From positions 28,144 to 92,143 of the forward strand of contig NZ_JAQMUB010000071.1 of NCBI RefSeq assembly GCF_028330965.1: a DNA stretch of 64,000 bases, in the 5' to 3' direction. This stretch comes from Oscillatoria sp. CS-180. GTDB taxonomy: Bacteria > Cyanobacteriota > Cyanobacteriia > Phormidesmidales > Phormidesmidaceae. The notes under the pieces are model-generated. The model was not told the DNA's origin, searched no databases, and saw only the letters and a program-made list of their open reading frames with translations. Shown in pieces: positions 17,649 to 27,684 of this stretch (the first letter of the stretch is position 1; the number at the start of each line of letters is the position of its first letter). Position numbers and translations under genes: made by a program.

Positions 17649-18689
17649 TTAGGGGGGAGCAGTTGGATCGTCTGGATCGTCTTGAATGACGCCCCGAATC
17701 AATACTTGAGACTCTAATTTGGGCAAGCTGCTAGCTTCACTCAGCCCTACTACCCTATCGGGATCGTCAGGATTTTTCGAAGCGTTGCCTTGGAGATACA
17801 CAATGACAGACTTGTTATCACTTGGATCATTACCTGGAGTACCAGAAGGGCGAGAGACACAAACGTAGAAACTATCAGTGTCTGCAGGCGTACGTGCGTA
17901 ATTTGCTGTGGGACAAGCAGTTGTTTGATCGGGGACTTCATCCACAAAATCAGTCAGAACTGCGGTAATACCGTCTGTGCTTGAAGAGGCTGCTGTCCAA
18001 TCGGCAAAAGAGTTAAAGCCATTTCCTGTTGGAAGTGATAGAGTTGGGTCGGCGTAACCGTCTCTCTGAGTTAATGCTGATGAGGTAATACTTTGATACT
18101 TGGGCAGTTCATAACGAATAACTCTGGAGGGACCTTCCCAAATATCAGTGCCGTCATTGTCTTGTTGAAAATATATGACTAGTGTGTAATAGTTTTGCCT
18201 TACAAGAAGAGTACTACACTCATCTTTCTCAGGAGTACCATCAGATTGACTATTACAATAGCTGGTCACATCATCAACTTGATCGTCAGTGAGCGGATCA
18301 AGTCGCCAAAAACCCAAAACTGGAGTCGCTCCAACTAACTCACCAACGTCATCATCATCTAATTCGCTAAGAACATCCGTCAAATCACTGTAAACGAAAA
18401 CAGCTTCACCAACGTCGCGACTCACAAAATCAATTGCCCGCCTCATGTCCTGTTGCGTTTGCGTCAAACTCTCCTCACGACTATTGACCGTCATCAGCTC
18501 GATCACCAAGAAGAGGAGTCCGCTGGTGATAATACTGCCAATGAATACTGCAATCAACAGCTCAAGCAGCGTGAAACCCTGCTGACTCCATCGACGAGCC
18601 GCAAGCAGTCTATATTTAAATTTGGTCGAGAGCGTTGGTGTCATAGGTGTGCACCGCAGTTGAGTGAGAAGACGGAGAACTAGGGACAA
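17649..18689 (-). CDS. hpsC: Hormogonium polysaccharide secretion pseudopilin HpsC
   Basis: 346 residues. The leader ends QQG with cleavage before FTLLELLIAVFIGSIITSGLL, a PilW-like class III signal with glutamate at +5. The mature part includes QTQQDMRRAIDFVSRDVGEAV, the usual motif of this family. HpsC is one of the pseudopilins needed for hormogonium polysaccharide export and gliding in filamentous cyanobacteria (family knowledge). The start overlaps the 3' end of hpsB by 10 bp, so the two are translationally coupled. Confidence 0.88.
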   Translation of the reverse strand: MSLVLRLLTQLRCTPMTPTLSTKFKYRLLAARRWSQQGFTLLELLIAVFIGSIITSGLLFLVIELMTVNSREESLTQTQQDMRRAIDFVSRDVGEAVFVYSDLTDVLSELDDDDVGELVGATPVLGFWRLDPLTDDQVDDVTSYCNSQSDGTPEKDECSTLLVRQNYYTLVIYFQQDNDGTDIWEGPSRVIRYELPKYQSITSSALTQRDGYADPTLSLPTGNGFNSFADWTAASSSTDGITAVLTDFVDEVPDQTTACPTANYARTPADTDSFYVCVSRPSGTPGNDPSDNKSVIVYLQGNASKNPDDPDRVVGLSEASSLPKLESQVLIRGVIQDDPDDPTAPP

Positions 18690-19351
18690 GATGGAGGCTT
18701 AACGACAGGTGTGGTACCGGGGTCAGTATAGTCAATTAGATTACAAAGGGAGTTTTCCTCTTCAGTAATCGAGACATCGGTGTACAGGACAGCCAAAGGC
18801 TTTTCCAGGCGATCGCCTCGGGAATCCGTGATGCCTGCCCGAGCCGTTCCCTCTTTGGAAAGCGCAGCTGCGTTATTAGCAACTGCATTATGGTCATAAA
18901 CCCGAACGCCTATTTCGTAGTTGTCAGCAATTCCTGGCTTTTCAACTAAGAAGCTTTGAACCGCAAAGTCTAACCGTCCATCTTTGTCGACATCAACCTC
19001 TTGAGTATCAGCAAGTGCTGCTGGGGCAGGGTGGTTGAAGGCCTTGTCGTCTGCCGCAGTCACGATCGCGGGTAAATCAGTCAGCTCTCTGGTTTCAAAT
19101 TGGACTCGAACTCGATCTACTTCGCTTTGAGCCAGCTCAATAGCCTGTTCCGTTTTTTGGCTTTGCACACGAGTGGCAACTGAAACTAGCATCATAGGGG
19201 CGATCGCGGCCCCAGTCACGCCAATCACTACAAGCGCGATAATGCATTCAACAAGAGTCAAACCAGACTCGCTGCTTGAATCAGGAGCGGCACAGCCATG
19301 CCCTCGAAGCAGCTTTTGGAACAAGGATTGTAGTTGTGATCTACTGCTCAT
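18680..19351 (-). CDS. hpsB: Hormogonium polysaccharide secretion pseudopilin HpsB
   Basis: 223 residues. The prepilin site is SESG before LTLVECIIALVVIGVTGAAIA, followed by VATRVQSQKTEQAIELAQSE, a sequence characteristic of HpsB. Residues about 120-128 read DVDKDGRLD, an EF-hand/dockerin-type calcium-loop look-alike. It belongs to the type II-secretion-like pseudopilus that helps export the hormogonium polysaccharide. It lies between hpsA (40-bp gap) and hpsC (overlap). Confidence 0.9.
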   Translation of the reverse strand: MSSRSQLQSLFQKLLRGHGCAAPDSSSESGLTLVECIIALVVIGVTGAAIAPMMLVSVATRVQSQKTEQAIELAQSEVDRVRVQFETRELTDLPAIVTAADDKAFNHPAPAALADTQEVDVDKDGRLDFAVQSFLVEKPGIADNYEIGVRVYDHNAVANNAAALSKEGTARAGITDSRGDRLEKPLAVLYTDVSITEEENSLCNLIDYTDPGTTPVVKPPSCP

Positions 19352-19391
19352 TAGGTTTTCCCTCCATTAGATGCTGACAAGGTTTGTTTCA

Positions 19392-22300
19392 TTATTGGGG
19401 ACAGAACTGAGGGAAAACCTTCGTGCCATTATCAGTCGCACACTTCAGATTCTCGGTGTAAGGGTCATCGGAAGGTACTTCGCGATAGTATTCACTGCGC
19501 TCTTGTCCAATTTGATTGAAACGACGAGCGGCAGGGGCCGGTGGCACGTATAGCAAACCGACGTCGAAACCCCATCGACGATTAGGCGGTTGATAGTGGT
19601 AATAGTATTCGCCAACATCACCAGGTATGGTCGCATCATCAGGCTCCCAAGCGTCTTGGTCAAATGGACCGGTAGCGCTGGTTGAAAAGCTGAGCTGAAT
19701 GAAAGAACCCGAGATAAATAGCTCTTGTCCTGACCAGTCCTCCAAGAAGCGAGGATAGTTGTGAAGACCGCCATAGCTCTGATTGGGGCGCTCAGGCACG
19801 ATGCCGCTGACAAAGACAGCATTGACGTAGGTTGGCGTTGCGTCGTTGATGTTATTCCAGCGATCGCCATTCTCCTCCATAGAAATGAACTGGTTATCGT
19901 TGGTGAGAACATCGTAGTACTCATTGGCAGGCTGGTTGTTGGGCTTGATATAGAAAGTTCCATTGCGGTCAACCCAGATTGGCGACGTATCAACACCAGG
20001 GTCTTCTCGTAGCCAAGGCCCGTTATTTCTTGGACGGTTTAGCGCAGCATAGGAAGAGTCCGTTGAGTTATTCCCTTGAAAAGCATCGTCAATGTCACCA
20101 TCTTCGTACCCCAGAGAAAGAATAGACAGTGCGTCCGCTAGAATTTCAACTGGTCTCCAATGGTCGACATTAGGATCTGCAAAGGTTTCTAGATTAAGTT
20201 CATCGGCTTCTCTATCGTTGTAGAAGTTACCCGGGTTGAAGTTAGGTCTGTTTTGCAGAGTATCCGTGAATTCTTCGACAAAGTTAGCCCTTGTTCCATC
20301 AGTGCTGTGCAGGTTGAAGTCTCCCTGAATGTAAGCAGCATTGTCGGTCACGAAGGTCATACCAAAATCACGACTCGATACAGTATCACCTCGGAAATCA
20401 GCCGGGTCACCGCTTGCTGTCTTAAAGCGGAATCCGTGAGGACGACGATCTGGATCGGGTAGAAAATCAACAGGCTTGATGCTAACGTCGTTCTTCTGCA
20501 AAGGAGGATCTTGTACGACTGGGGTCCCACCGCCTGGACGAACAATCATCTTGCAGGCATTAACGGTCTCGATATTGAATCTGACTGGGTTACCTCCTGC
20601 TTTGCCATCACAGTTCGCGGCTCCAGCATTTGCAGGCCGTACAATTTCATCTTCTCGAACGGCATCTTCGCGGAAGGCATAAACAATTCCCTCAGTCGCA
20701 AAATCAGTATCAATCGCCGGATCGTCTGGTTTTGCAGTGAGCCAAAAGTCACCGTTAGTTCCACCAGGGACAGTTTGAGTTGTCAGGGCATCGATATCAA
20801 TATCCAATACGCGAATCGCAAGCTGCTCTCGCCCATTGAACATGCCTTTATCTAGGAAAGCAACATCAGAAGCAGTGTCAGCACCAATCTGGATCCTAAA
20901 GGCTTGATCCGTAGCATTGGGATCAGTCAGTTCTGTGCTCGCCGATGCCGCCGTTGCTGGAATGACCCAACTCGCAGGCGTAGTAAGCCCTGGCTCTCCG
21001 GCAATAGCGCTGGGGTCAACAACCCCATAGATCTCTGTGCTGCCGTTGGTCGTAGTAATGTAAGTGTCCCCACCGTATTCCTCAGCCGATTGATCGTGAT
21101 TGACCGTAACAGCCGGTTCAAACGTTAGATCGGTTGAAGCGTTCAAACTAGCTCCGGTATCGCTTTCCCCATCTTGCTCGTGGGCAGAGTAAGGGAACAC
21201 GTAATACAGTGCAGGATATTTGGGAAGGTCACTACAGAGGGCCATTGCTAGCCCAATTTTCTTGTTAGCGCGATCAACGGCACCGGTGGGTACTGCTGAA
21301 AACACGTCAGGGTCGCAGTAGAGCTTGTGAGAAGCCGTTCCAATGGTGGCGACGTTATTAACGTTGGGATCCCACCCATAGTCGTTAATTGCTGTTTCGG
21401 TTGAAAGCGGTACTAAACCCCCGTCTTTAAAGCCCCAGATGCGATCGCGCCGCGCCTGAAGTGCCTCAGATAACGTGCTGGCGTAGTTGATGCTGGCAAG
21501 CGGAATATCATTACCAAAATTGCCTCCGTTAAGCTCTACTAGAGCTGCCAGAAGAAGCTCTTCGGATGTGAAAATATTGTTTTGATAGTAAGTCGGATCA
21601 ACACCGTTCACTCCATTGTTTCTAACTTGGTTGGTGTTGAGGTCAATTAGATCTCCAGGGTCTCCAATGTTGCCATCTCCGTCCCGGTCTCCAATAGTGA
21701 TGGTGTAAGTATTTCCGTATTCGCCTTCGTACTCGGGCTCCTCACCCACGATGACTGCGATTTCGGGATTAATCTTAATGCTTATGCCATTGACGACTTC
21801 AGTAGTGTCATCGTAGACGCCGTCTACCAGTTCGTAGATAGTTTCGCCCAACTTCTCTAAAGTGGCAGTTTCATAAACCTGCTCTTTAATCGCTTCTAAA
21901 GCATTCAAGTTATAAGCCAACATGCTGAGCGTGCAGGCCGCCGTATGAAGAGTTGACTGATCCGCAGGACTGAGAGCACTGTAGGCAACTGCTGGAGTCC
22001 CATCAAGTTGCTCATCAACGATGCGGCGAGCTATTGAAAAATCTCCCCACATACTCATTAGCGGATAGGGGTGAATGTTCGCATCCTGAACAGGTGGAAA
22101 AGACGGTGCGCCGCCGTTTGGATCACCCGCGAAGCGGACTAAGTTTCTTAAGGCTGTGCCCAAAGGTTGGCCGCTGGCTATTGCACCGGCAAATTCAGCA
22201 CCAGTGTCAAACGTATCTGGGTACTGGAACTCCCATCCGTTGGTTCCGTTACCTGTCAAAAAGTCGGTTCGCAGGGGCGCATTGGCTCCGATTGCTGGCT

Positions 22301-24230
22301 CTGTGTAATCATCCCAACTCCGGAACTTACGGCTGTTGATGATAGCTGCCTCCGTACCCGGATGAGCGGTCAGCGCCATACACGCCGCTGGAAAATCACC
22401 GCCCAGATCGTAGTGGTATACCGCCATACTTTGAACCGCCGCCAAATTGTCTCTCAGCGCTTTGTGCTGGCGATATTGGTGATCGCCGCTGATCTGAGTA
22501 TTAGCAGTCAGAGTAGTTTTCTGAGCTTGGGGGGGATAGAGTGGATCACCAACCGCAGGTCCCGTCGCGGTGCCGTCACTCGGGTCATATCCCCAACCGT
22601 TGGTATTGCCCAGCTCAAACCGTTCTCCAACGATTAGGCGCAGACCGCTCCGAACAGCCTGTCGTTCCCAATATCCGTCTAGCCCATCCTCTGCGTTTAT
22701 CAATTTGGCGTACGTAGCAGGATCAATATTTTGACCCACAGTATTGTCGTCGGCTGGATCAACGGTTCCTCTATCCAAAGAGACATTGAGATCGCGACTG
22801 TCATAGCGAGGCTTAGGCCCCCAGCGATTGTCTGCCCTGAAAAAGTCGTCTACATAGGGTCGAGCCGTCTCGTCATTTCGGATGCGCTTCTGCTGCACGA
22901 AATCTGAGTCATCCCAACCATCGCGTCGATTCCAGTTATCTGGGTTGATGTGCTCTGTTTTATCTTCTAAAAACAGAGCAATCGGATTCATCGCAACGTC
23001 CGCAGGTCTTCCGGCCCCTGCAATGGAGTGATTACCTTCTGTCAGAAAAGTCCCCAATATAGGTTCCTGGCCCCGACCATCGAAAAGGTGAAACTCGACG
23101 TTGCCGCCTGAGAAGTTGTTGTCCTTTAACTGACCCTTGATTGCCTGCCCTTGAAAGGCTTCAATGCCCGCGTTTGCATCCGCTGTGACTTCGCCTAAAG
23201 TAATTTCTGAAGCATCTTCCGTGTAAATACAGGAATTGTGAGACGTCACCATGTAAGACGTGATTTCCCGAGCAACAATGAGGCTGCCGTCGGTGTGCAT
23301 TGCCCCATTCCATTTGAAGTCGGCACCTGGAAAAATACCTAGGTCATACCGGAACCAAGCGCCCCATTTGTTTGCTCTGGAAGCAATTCTAGACTGCTGA
23401 AACTCTAGGGTTTCAAAGGCTTGATTAGCAGGGTTAGAGTTAGCGACAAATACATTAACCTGAAAATTCTTTTGAATATTGCCTTGAGCTTCTGTCCACC
23501 CTCCTTCCAGGTCAACCGCAGCAGCATTAGGGCATTCGCTCCCTGCCAGAGTAGTTGCTAAAGGGCCGGTGCGAGTTACCAGGGCTTGAGCCTTCTCATT
23601 AGTAACTTGAGCCTGTACATCAATGTCAGACCCGCCGCTGGGATCAGGAGCCTGATGGTCTACTAAAATAGAGTAAACAGCGATTTCCTCATCTTCAGCG
23701 GTGCCATCACCGTTAATATCGGTCTTGAAACTCCATGCGTTGTCTCGCTTTCCATCCCCGTTGAGGTCAAGGCGAGTTTCGTCAGGTAATGTGTAGGCAT
23801 CAGTAATGCCTGCTAGTGGCTGTAAGGTTTCGCCGGTGACAACACCACCTGGAAGACGGTCGGTCTCCGGCAGCATCATATTGGCTAGAAAGTCGCTGTT
23901 GGGTGTAGCCGTGGGATAGCGATCGTCTTCTCGAAACAGGAACTCTAGTTTTGCTTTGGCGCGGTCAATGGCAGGGGTAGCTGAGTTGTAAATCACTTGT
24001 TGCTCGCGCTGACCAATTACCTGAGTGCTGCGAGTGAAGGTGCGGTAGGTCAGAGCACTAACGGTGAGCAGCACCATCAGTACTAGTAGCAACGTTGTGG
24101 GAAAAACAAATCCGGCTTGAGGCGTGCGCCGTCCCGTAAGACGGAACAGAAGCCTTAAGAGGCTCTGCATAAACCGCTTTAACGGCTGCCGGGAGTTTGA
24201 TTTTCGAGAATAGTGACGATCTGAAGACAT
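19392..24230 (-). CDS. hpsA: Hormogonium polysaccharide biosynthesis protein HpsA
   Basis: 1612 residues, the large HpsA protein. A basic N-terminus leads to one membrane segment at about residues 41-62 (GFVFPTTLLLVLMVLLTVSA), which resembles a pilin helix but lacks the glutamate at +5. The rest is large and probably extracytoplasmic, with calcium-loop-like motifs DLNGDGKRD (155), DINGDGTAED (171) and RDGDGNIGDPGD (about 849). HpsA is required for polysaccharide secretion in hormogonia of filamentous cyanobacteria; its exact role is unclear. It is the first gene of the operon. Confidence 0.92.
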   Translation of the reverse strand: MSSDRHYSRKSNSRQPLKRFMQSLLRLLFRLTGRRTPQAGFVFPTTLLLVLMVLLTVSALTYRTFTRSTQVIGQREQQVIYNSATPAIDRAKAKLEFLFREDDRYPTATPNSDFLANMMLPETDRLPGGVVTGETLQPLAGITDAYTLPDETRLDLNGDGKRDNAWSFKTDINGDGTAEDEEIAVYSILVDHQAPDPSGGSDIDVQAQVTNEKAQALVTRTGPLATTLAGSECPNAAAVDLEGGWTEAQGNIQKNFQVNVFVANSNPANQAFETLEFQQSRIASRANKWGAWFRYDLGIFPGADFKWNGAMHTDGSLIVAREITSYMVTSHNSCIYTEDASEITLGEVTADANAGIEAFQGQAIKGQLKDNNFSGGNVEFHLFDGRGQEPILGTFLTEGNHSIAGAGRPADVAMNPIALFLEDKTEHINPDNWNRRDGWDDSDFVQQKRIRNDETARPYVDDFFRADNRWGPKPRYDSRDLNVSLDRGTVDPADDNTVGQNIDPATYAKLINAEDGLDGYWERQAVRSGLRLIVGERFELGNTNGWGYDPSDGTATGPAVGDPLYPPQAQKTTLTANTQISGDHQYRQHKALRDNLAAVQSMAVYHYDLGGDFPAACMALTAHPGTEAAIINSRKFRSWDDYTEPAIGANAPLRTDFLTGNGTNGWEFQYPDTFDTGAEFAGAIASGQPLGTALRNLVRFAGDPNGGAPSFPPVQDANIHPYPLMSMWGDFSIARRIVDEQLDGTPAVAYSALSPADQSTLHTAACTLSMLAYNLNALEAIKEQVYETATLEKLGETIYELVDGVYDDTTEVVNGISIKINPEIAVIVGEEPEYEGEYGNTYTITIGDRDGDGNIGDPGDLIDLNTNQVRNNGVNGVDPTYYQNNIFTSEELLLAALVELNGGNFGNDIPLASINYASTLSEALQARRDRIWGFKDGGLVPLSTETAINDYGWDPNVNNVATIGTASHKLYCDPDVFSAVPTGAVDRANKKIGLAMALCSDLPKYPALYYVFPYSAHEQDGESDTGASLNASTDLTFEPAVTVNHDQSAEEYGGDTYITTTNGSTEIYGVVDPSAIAGEPGLTTPASWVIPATAASASTELTDPNATDQAFRIQIGADTASDVAFLDKGMFNGREQLAIRVLDIDIDALTTQTVPGGTNGDFWLTAKPDDPAIDTDFATEGIVYAFREDAVREDEIVRPANAGAANCDGKAGGNPVRFNIETVNACKMIVRPGGGTPVVQDPPLQKNDVSIKPVDFLPDPDRRPHGFRFKTASGDPADFRGDTVSSRDFGMTFVTDNAAYIQGDFNLHSTDGTRANFVEEFTDTLQNRPNFNPGNFYNDREADELNLETFADPNVDHWRPVEILADALSILSLGYEDGDIDDAFQGNNSTDSSYAALNRPRNNGPWLREDPGVDTSPIWVDRNGTFYIKPNNQPANEYYDVLTNDNQFISMEENGDRWNNINDATPTYVNAVFVSGIVPERPNQSYGGLHNYPRFLEDWSGQELFISGSFIQLSFSTSATGPFDQDAWEPDDATIPGDVGEYYYHYQPPNRRWGFDVGLLYVPPAPAARRFNQIGQERSEYYREVPSDDPYTENLKCATDNGTKVFPQFCPQ

Positions 24231-24596
24231 AGTGGCTCACCCTAATAGCAAGTCAGAGCGACGAAACGATAGCAGGCTTTCGCAAAATCAAAGCAAAACG
24301 TCTGGCAGCCCCATACTAGCTAACCAGCGAAAAAAAATGCCTGATTGACTCGCTTTATGCAACTTCCTGTAGTTAATGCTGTGCAGCAAACTTATCGTTA
24401 GCTACAACAGGCGCAATCTATAGTCCTGATGGATAATCGTTAACCTCTTACAAAAAGCAACCTTTTGTAAAGGTGTCGTAAGTAAAGCCTACCCATATCT
24501 TTTAGCAAAACAATCAGTACACGTCAAAGAAAAATTAACCTATTCATAATTGCATTATGTCGGTGTTTTCACGGAGTTTCGGTGACGGAAACTCCC
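24231..24596. other. 366-bp intergenic region upstream of hpsA
   Basis: It presumably carries the hps promoter. A hairpin TTACAAAA...TTTTGTAA occurs at 24448-24470 (8-bp stem, 7-nt loop), about 220 bp upstream of hpsA. It could be an operator or part of the terminator region of the preceding ABC gene. Nothing else is recognised. Confidence 0.4.
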
Positions 24597-25565
24597 TCAA
24601 TGCCGCTGATTTATTTGCTCTAGAAAAAATTCTTCTAGTGTCGGGCGGGCTAATTGTAGGCGAACTACTTTGCCTCCCATACCTCGGAGGCTTGATAGAA
24701 AATCATAAGGCTCACCATTGAGCATTCCATGCCAAAGACCGTGCTCAAACTGGAGTCCTGACAGCCATTTCTGAAGCACCTCAAGGTTGCCACCCCGACC
24801 CGCAACTCGATAGCTGGCAGAGGTGCCTAATAGTTCATCTAGCGTTCCGGTACAGAGCAAATCTCCTTGATCTAACAGGGCTACGCGATCGCAAATGGTC
24901 TCCACATCCGACAAAACGTGGCTGTTGAAGAAGATGGTTTTTCCCCGCTCTTTAAGCGCTACAATCACCTCCCTGACGCGAAATCGCCCCGTCGGATCCA
25001 GCCCTGACATGGGCTCATCCAAAAAAACAACCTCAGGGTCGTTGATGAGTGCCTGGGCTAATCCCACTCGCTGGAGCATTCCCTTGGAGTACTTCTTCAA
25101 CGGCTTTTTATGAATTGCTTTGGCGTCAAGACCAACCATGTCCAGTAGAGCGGCAATTCGCTGTCGCTGCTCTTGATGTGAAAGCCCAAAAATACCAGCC
25201 GTGTACTTCAGCAACTCGGTGCCTGTCAAATAGTCATAGAAGTAGGCGTTTTCGGGTAAGTAGCCAATGCGATGCTTGAGAGTGCGATCGCCGATAGGCT
25301 GCCCCAACACCGTTGCTCGACCGCTAGTCGGGCGGACAATGCCTAATAGGATCTTGAGTAGAGTCGTTTTCCCAGCACCGTTCGGACCCAGTAGGCCAAA
25401 CGTCTCACCAGGCTGTACTGTCAGACTGCATTGCCGCAAGGAAGTGACTCGCTGATTGAGCCAAAATCCAGTGCGGTAAGTTTTTGTAAGATTGTGCGTC
25501 TGGACAACGGCTGGCGCAGCTGGCTGTTCTGGAGCATCGACAAAGCTAGGAAGTGAGGCACTCAT
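24597..25565 (-). CDS. ABC transporter ATP-binding protein (ABC-2 type)
   Basis: 322 residues. Walker A is GLLGPNGAGKTTLLK, the signature is KYSKGMLQRVGLAQAL, and Walker B is VVFLDEPMSGLDP, followed by the SHVLSDVETICDRV switch-region histidine. About 85 residues beyond the nucleotide-binding domain are typical of the drug/polysaccharide-export or gliding (GldA) ABC-2 subfamily. No permease partner is adjacent. Being near the hps genes does not prove a joint function. Confidence 0.88.
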   Translation of the reverse strand: MSASLPSFVDAPEQPAAPAVVQTHNLTKTYRTGFWLNQRVTSLRQCSLTVQPGETFGLLGPNGAGKTTLLKILLGIVRPTSGRATVLGQPIGDRTLKHRIGYLPENAYFYDYLTGTELLKYTAGIFGLSHQEQRQRIAALLDMVGLDAKAIHKKPLKKYSKGMLQRVGLAQALINDPEVVFLDEPMSGLDPTGRFRVREVIVALKERGKTIFFNSHVLSDVETICDRVALLDQGDLLCTGTLDELLGTSASYRVAGRGGNLEVLQKWLSGLQFEHGLWHGMLNGEPYDFLSSLRGMGGKVVRLQLARPTLEEFFLEQINQRH

Positions 25566-25682
25566 TGCGATAGGATTTTATGTCACGCTAGTGCTGAACA
25601 GGAGCATTTTCAACCGCGATAGGATTAGCCGCGGCGAATGGCTCCTCCAAATTGTATTCAGGTTACCGGAAACTGCACCGCT

Positions 25683-25829
25683 ATGAACCGTTCTAAAGTT
25701 GTTGCGATTGTTACTGGAGCGCTATCTTTGCTGCTGGCGATCGGATATTTGCTTTTGGTACAGCTCCTTGATTTTCGGGGTGAGATGCTGCCTGCTCCCA
25801 TTGGCCTCATGTCAGGATTCCACTTCTAG
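25683..25829 (+). CDS. Small conserved cyanobacterial membrane protein
   Basis: 48 residues from the ATG at 25683. One membrane helix (VVAIVTGALSLLLAIGYLLL) is followed by LLDFRGEMLPAP, a pattern I recall from short cyanobacterial hypothetical proteins. It stands alone, transcribed away from the ABC gene. The function is unknown. Confidence 0.65.
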   Translation: MNRSKVVAIVTGALSLLLAIGYLLLVQLLDFRGEMLPAPIGLMSGFHF

Positions 25830-25998
25830 CTCCTTAGATGCGCAGACTTGGAGAAATGCGGGTGTGGGTATGCCTCGAACAATACCGCTCTGCGCCACTG
25901 ATAAGGCTAGGATGATCAAATTCCTGCCCAGACAGAATTCCAGCGTCTTTAATTTCCTACCGATTGACTGTAGCTGTCCTTAGCGATTTACAACTTCG

Positions 25999-27654
25999 CT
26001 ACTTTAGCCGACCTGATCGCAAAATACTCACCACTAGCCATAATCCTAAAAACGTTGCTGCGGCGAACAGGATATTGCTGAGAATAATGCCCTGAGAGCT
26101 TTGTTGATTGGTAGACACGATCGCGGCGCCTACAATCAACGAAGCAACGACCGTACTGTAGGCGCGACGATTAGCGGCATCGTCAATGCTACGACGGAGT
26201 CCTTCTAAACCGCTGAGACTGACATTCCACTTCAGGGTTTCTGAGCTGAGGCGATCCAAGAGGAAGGCAAATTGACGGGGTGATTCTAGAGAGAGGTTAC
26301 GGAATTCAAGCCCTGTCCGTAGCAGGGACTGAGCTAGATCATCGCCGGCTATCTGCTGCCGTAGCAGATCTGCCATCAGCGGGCGCACTTCGGAGAGCAA
26401 ATTCACCTGAGGGTTGAATTGACGGGCAGCGCCTTCTAGATTGGCGAGGGACTTGGTGAATAGTCCTACGTTCGCAGGCCAGCGCAAGTGATTGCGAGTA
26501 CCGGCTTCTAGCACTTCACCAAACATCTCTGCGGTATTCACCTGTTCCAAACTAAGACCGTAATAGCGTCCCATCAAACGTGTGAAGTCACTCTCCAGTT
26601 TTGAGAGGTCGGTTGGCTGTAGCGGCTCGGTCAGTTTCAGGGTGAGTTGAGTACAGCGTTGAGCATCAGAGCTGGCGATCGCTAACACCATTTCCGTCAT
26701 CGTGGCCCGAGTGCGTGGGTCAAGACGCCCCATCATGCCGCAGTCTAAAATAGCGATGCGACCGTCCCTTAGAAAGAAAAGGTTGCCTGGATGAGGGTCA
26801 GCGTGGAAAAAGCCATCAACAAAATATTGCTTGAAGAAAGTCCGAAAGAGCAGCGTTGTAATCTGTTGTCGCTTGCGCTCAGCTTTTTCGGAAGTGTCTT
26901 TGGCGACAGGCGTAGTGAGGATAGGCGCACCATCCAGCCATTCCATCACCATGATCTTAGAGTTGGTCAATTCCCAAATAATTTCGGGGACAACAATCTG
27001 GTTGGAGTCGAACCAAGGACTGCTATGCAGATTACGCCGTAGCAAGTCGGTATATTCGGCCTCAGTGCCAAAATCCAGCTCAGCCCGGATAGCTTCGCTA
27101 AACTCATACGCTAGCTCTACAACGTTATATCGCTGACCAAACTGAGTCGCTGACATGAGCCGAGCTACATCTCGAATCAGCGCCATGTCCCGCTCAACGA
27201 GGTTTTCGATGCCAGGACGCTGTACCTTAATGGCGACCTGACGCCCCCCCTTGAGAACGGCGCGATGGGTCTGCCCAATAGAACCGGCTGCGATCGCTGA
27301 ATATTCAATTGACTCAAATAACTCTTCTGGGGGACGCGGCAAGTTCTGGCGGATGAACACCTCCATCTGACTAGCCGGAACAGGCAAGACTGTTGACTGT
27401 AAGCTGCTGAGTGCCTCAATGTATCGGGGTGGCAGCAAATCAGGGCGAGTACTCAGCAGCTGTCCAAATTTGACGTAAACGGGGCCTAGTTCAGTCAGGA
27501 TGTTGCGCAGGACTTCAGGTGTTGGAATTTCAGGCTCATCAGCTTTACCCCCACTCAGCAGACGCCGCATGTAGTCCCAACCGTTGCGGAATACAACCTC
27601 AATAATTTCGCCCTGACGGGACATGCGAGACGATGCCAGCATTGAGCCCTCCAA
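25999..27654 (-). CDS. ABC1/AarF (UbiB-like) family kinase
   Basis: 551 residues. The KxGQ motif is PVYVKFGQLLSTRPDLLP, the alanine-rich loop is AAGSIGQTHRA, and the catalytic region is HADPHPGNLFF followed by AILDCGMMG, with DCG instead of DFG. One or two C-terminal hydrophobic segments anchor it. UbiB/ADCK proteins are atypical kinases or ATPases linked to isoprenoid-quinone or prenyl-lipid metabolism. It follows the LpxB-related gene by 30 bp on the same strand, a likely operon. Confidence 0.92.
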   Translation of the reverse strand: MEGSMLASSRMSRQGEIIEVVFRNGWDYMRRLLSGGKADEPEIPTPEVLRNILTELGPVYVKFGQLLSTRPDLLPPRYIEALSSLQSTVLPVPASQMEVFIRQNLPRPPEELFESIEYSAIAAGSIGQTHRAVLKGGRQVAIKVQRPGIENLVERDMALIRDVARLMSATQFGQRYNVVELAYEFSEAIRAELDFGTEAEYTDLLRRNLHSSPWFDSNQIVVPEIIWELTNSKIMVMEWLDGAPILTTPVAKDTSEKAERKRQQITTLLFRTFFKQYFVDGFFHADPHPGNLFFLRDGRIAILDCGMMGRLDPRTRATMTEMVLAIASSDAQRCTQLTLKLTEPLQPTDLSKLESDFTRLMGRYYGLSLEQVNTAEMFGEVLEAGTRNHLRWPANVGLFTKSLANLEGAARQFNPQVNLLSEVRPLMADLLRQQIAGDDLAQSLLRTGLEFRNLSLESPRQFAFLLDRLSSETLKWNVSLSGLEGLRRSIDDAANRRAYSTVVASLIVGAAIVSTNQQSSQGIILSNILFAAATFLGLWLVVSILRSGRLK

Positions 27655-27684
27655 TACACCACATTTAGATGCTAACGAAACTGC

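Noticed and set aside
19392..24230. HpsA as a true type IV prepilin
   Set aside because: The N-terminal helix is pilin-like but has no glutamate at +5, so classical processing and assembly are doubtful.
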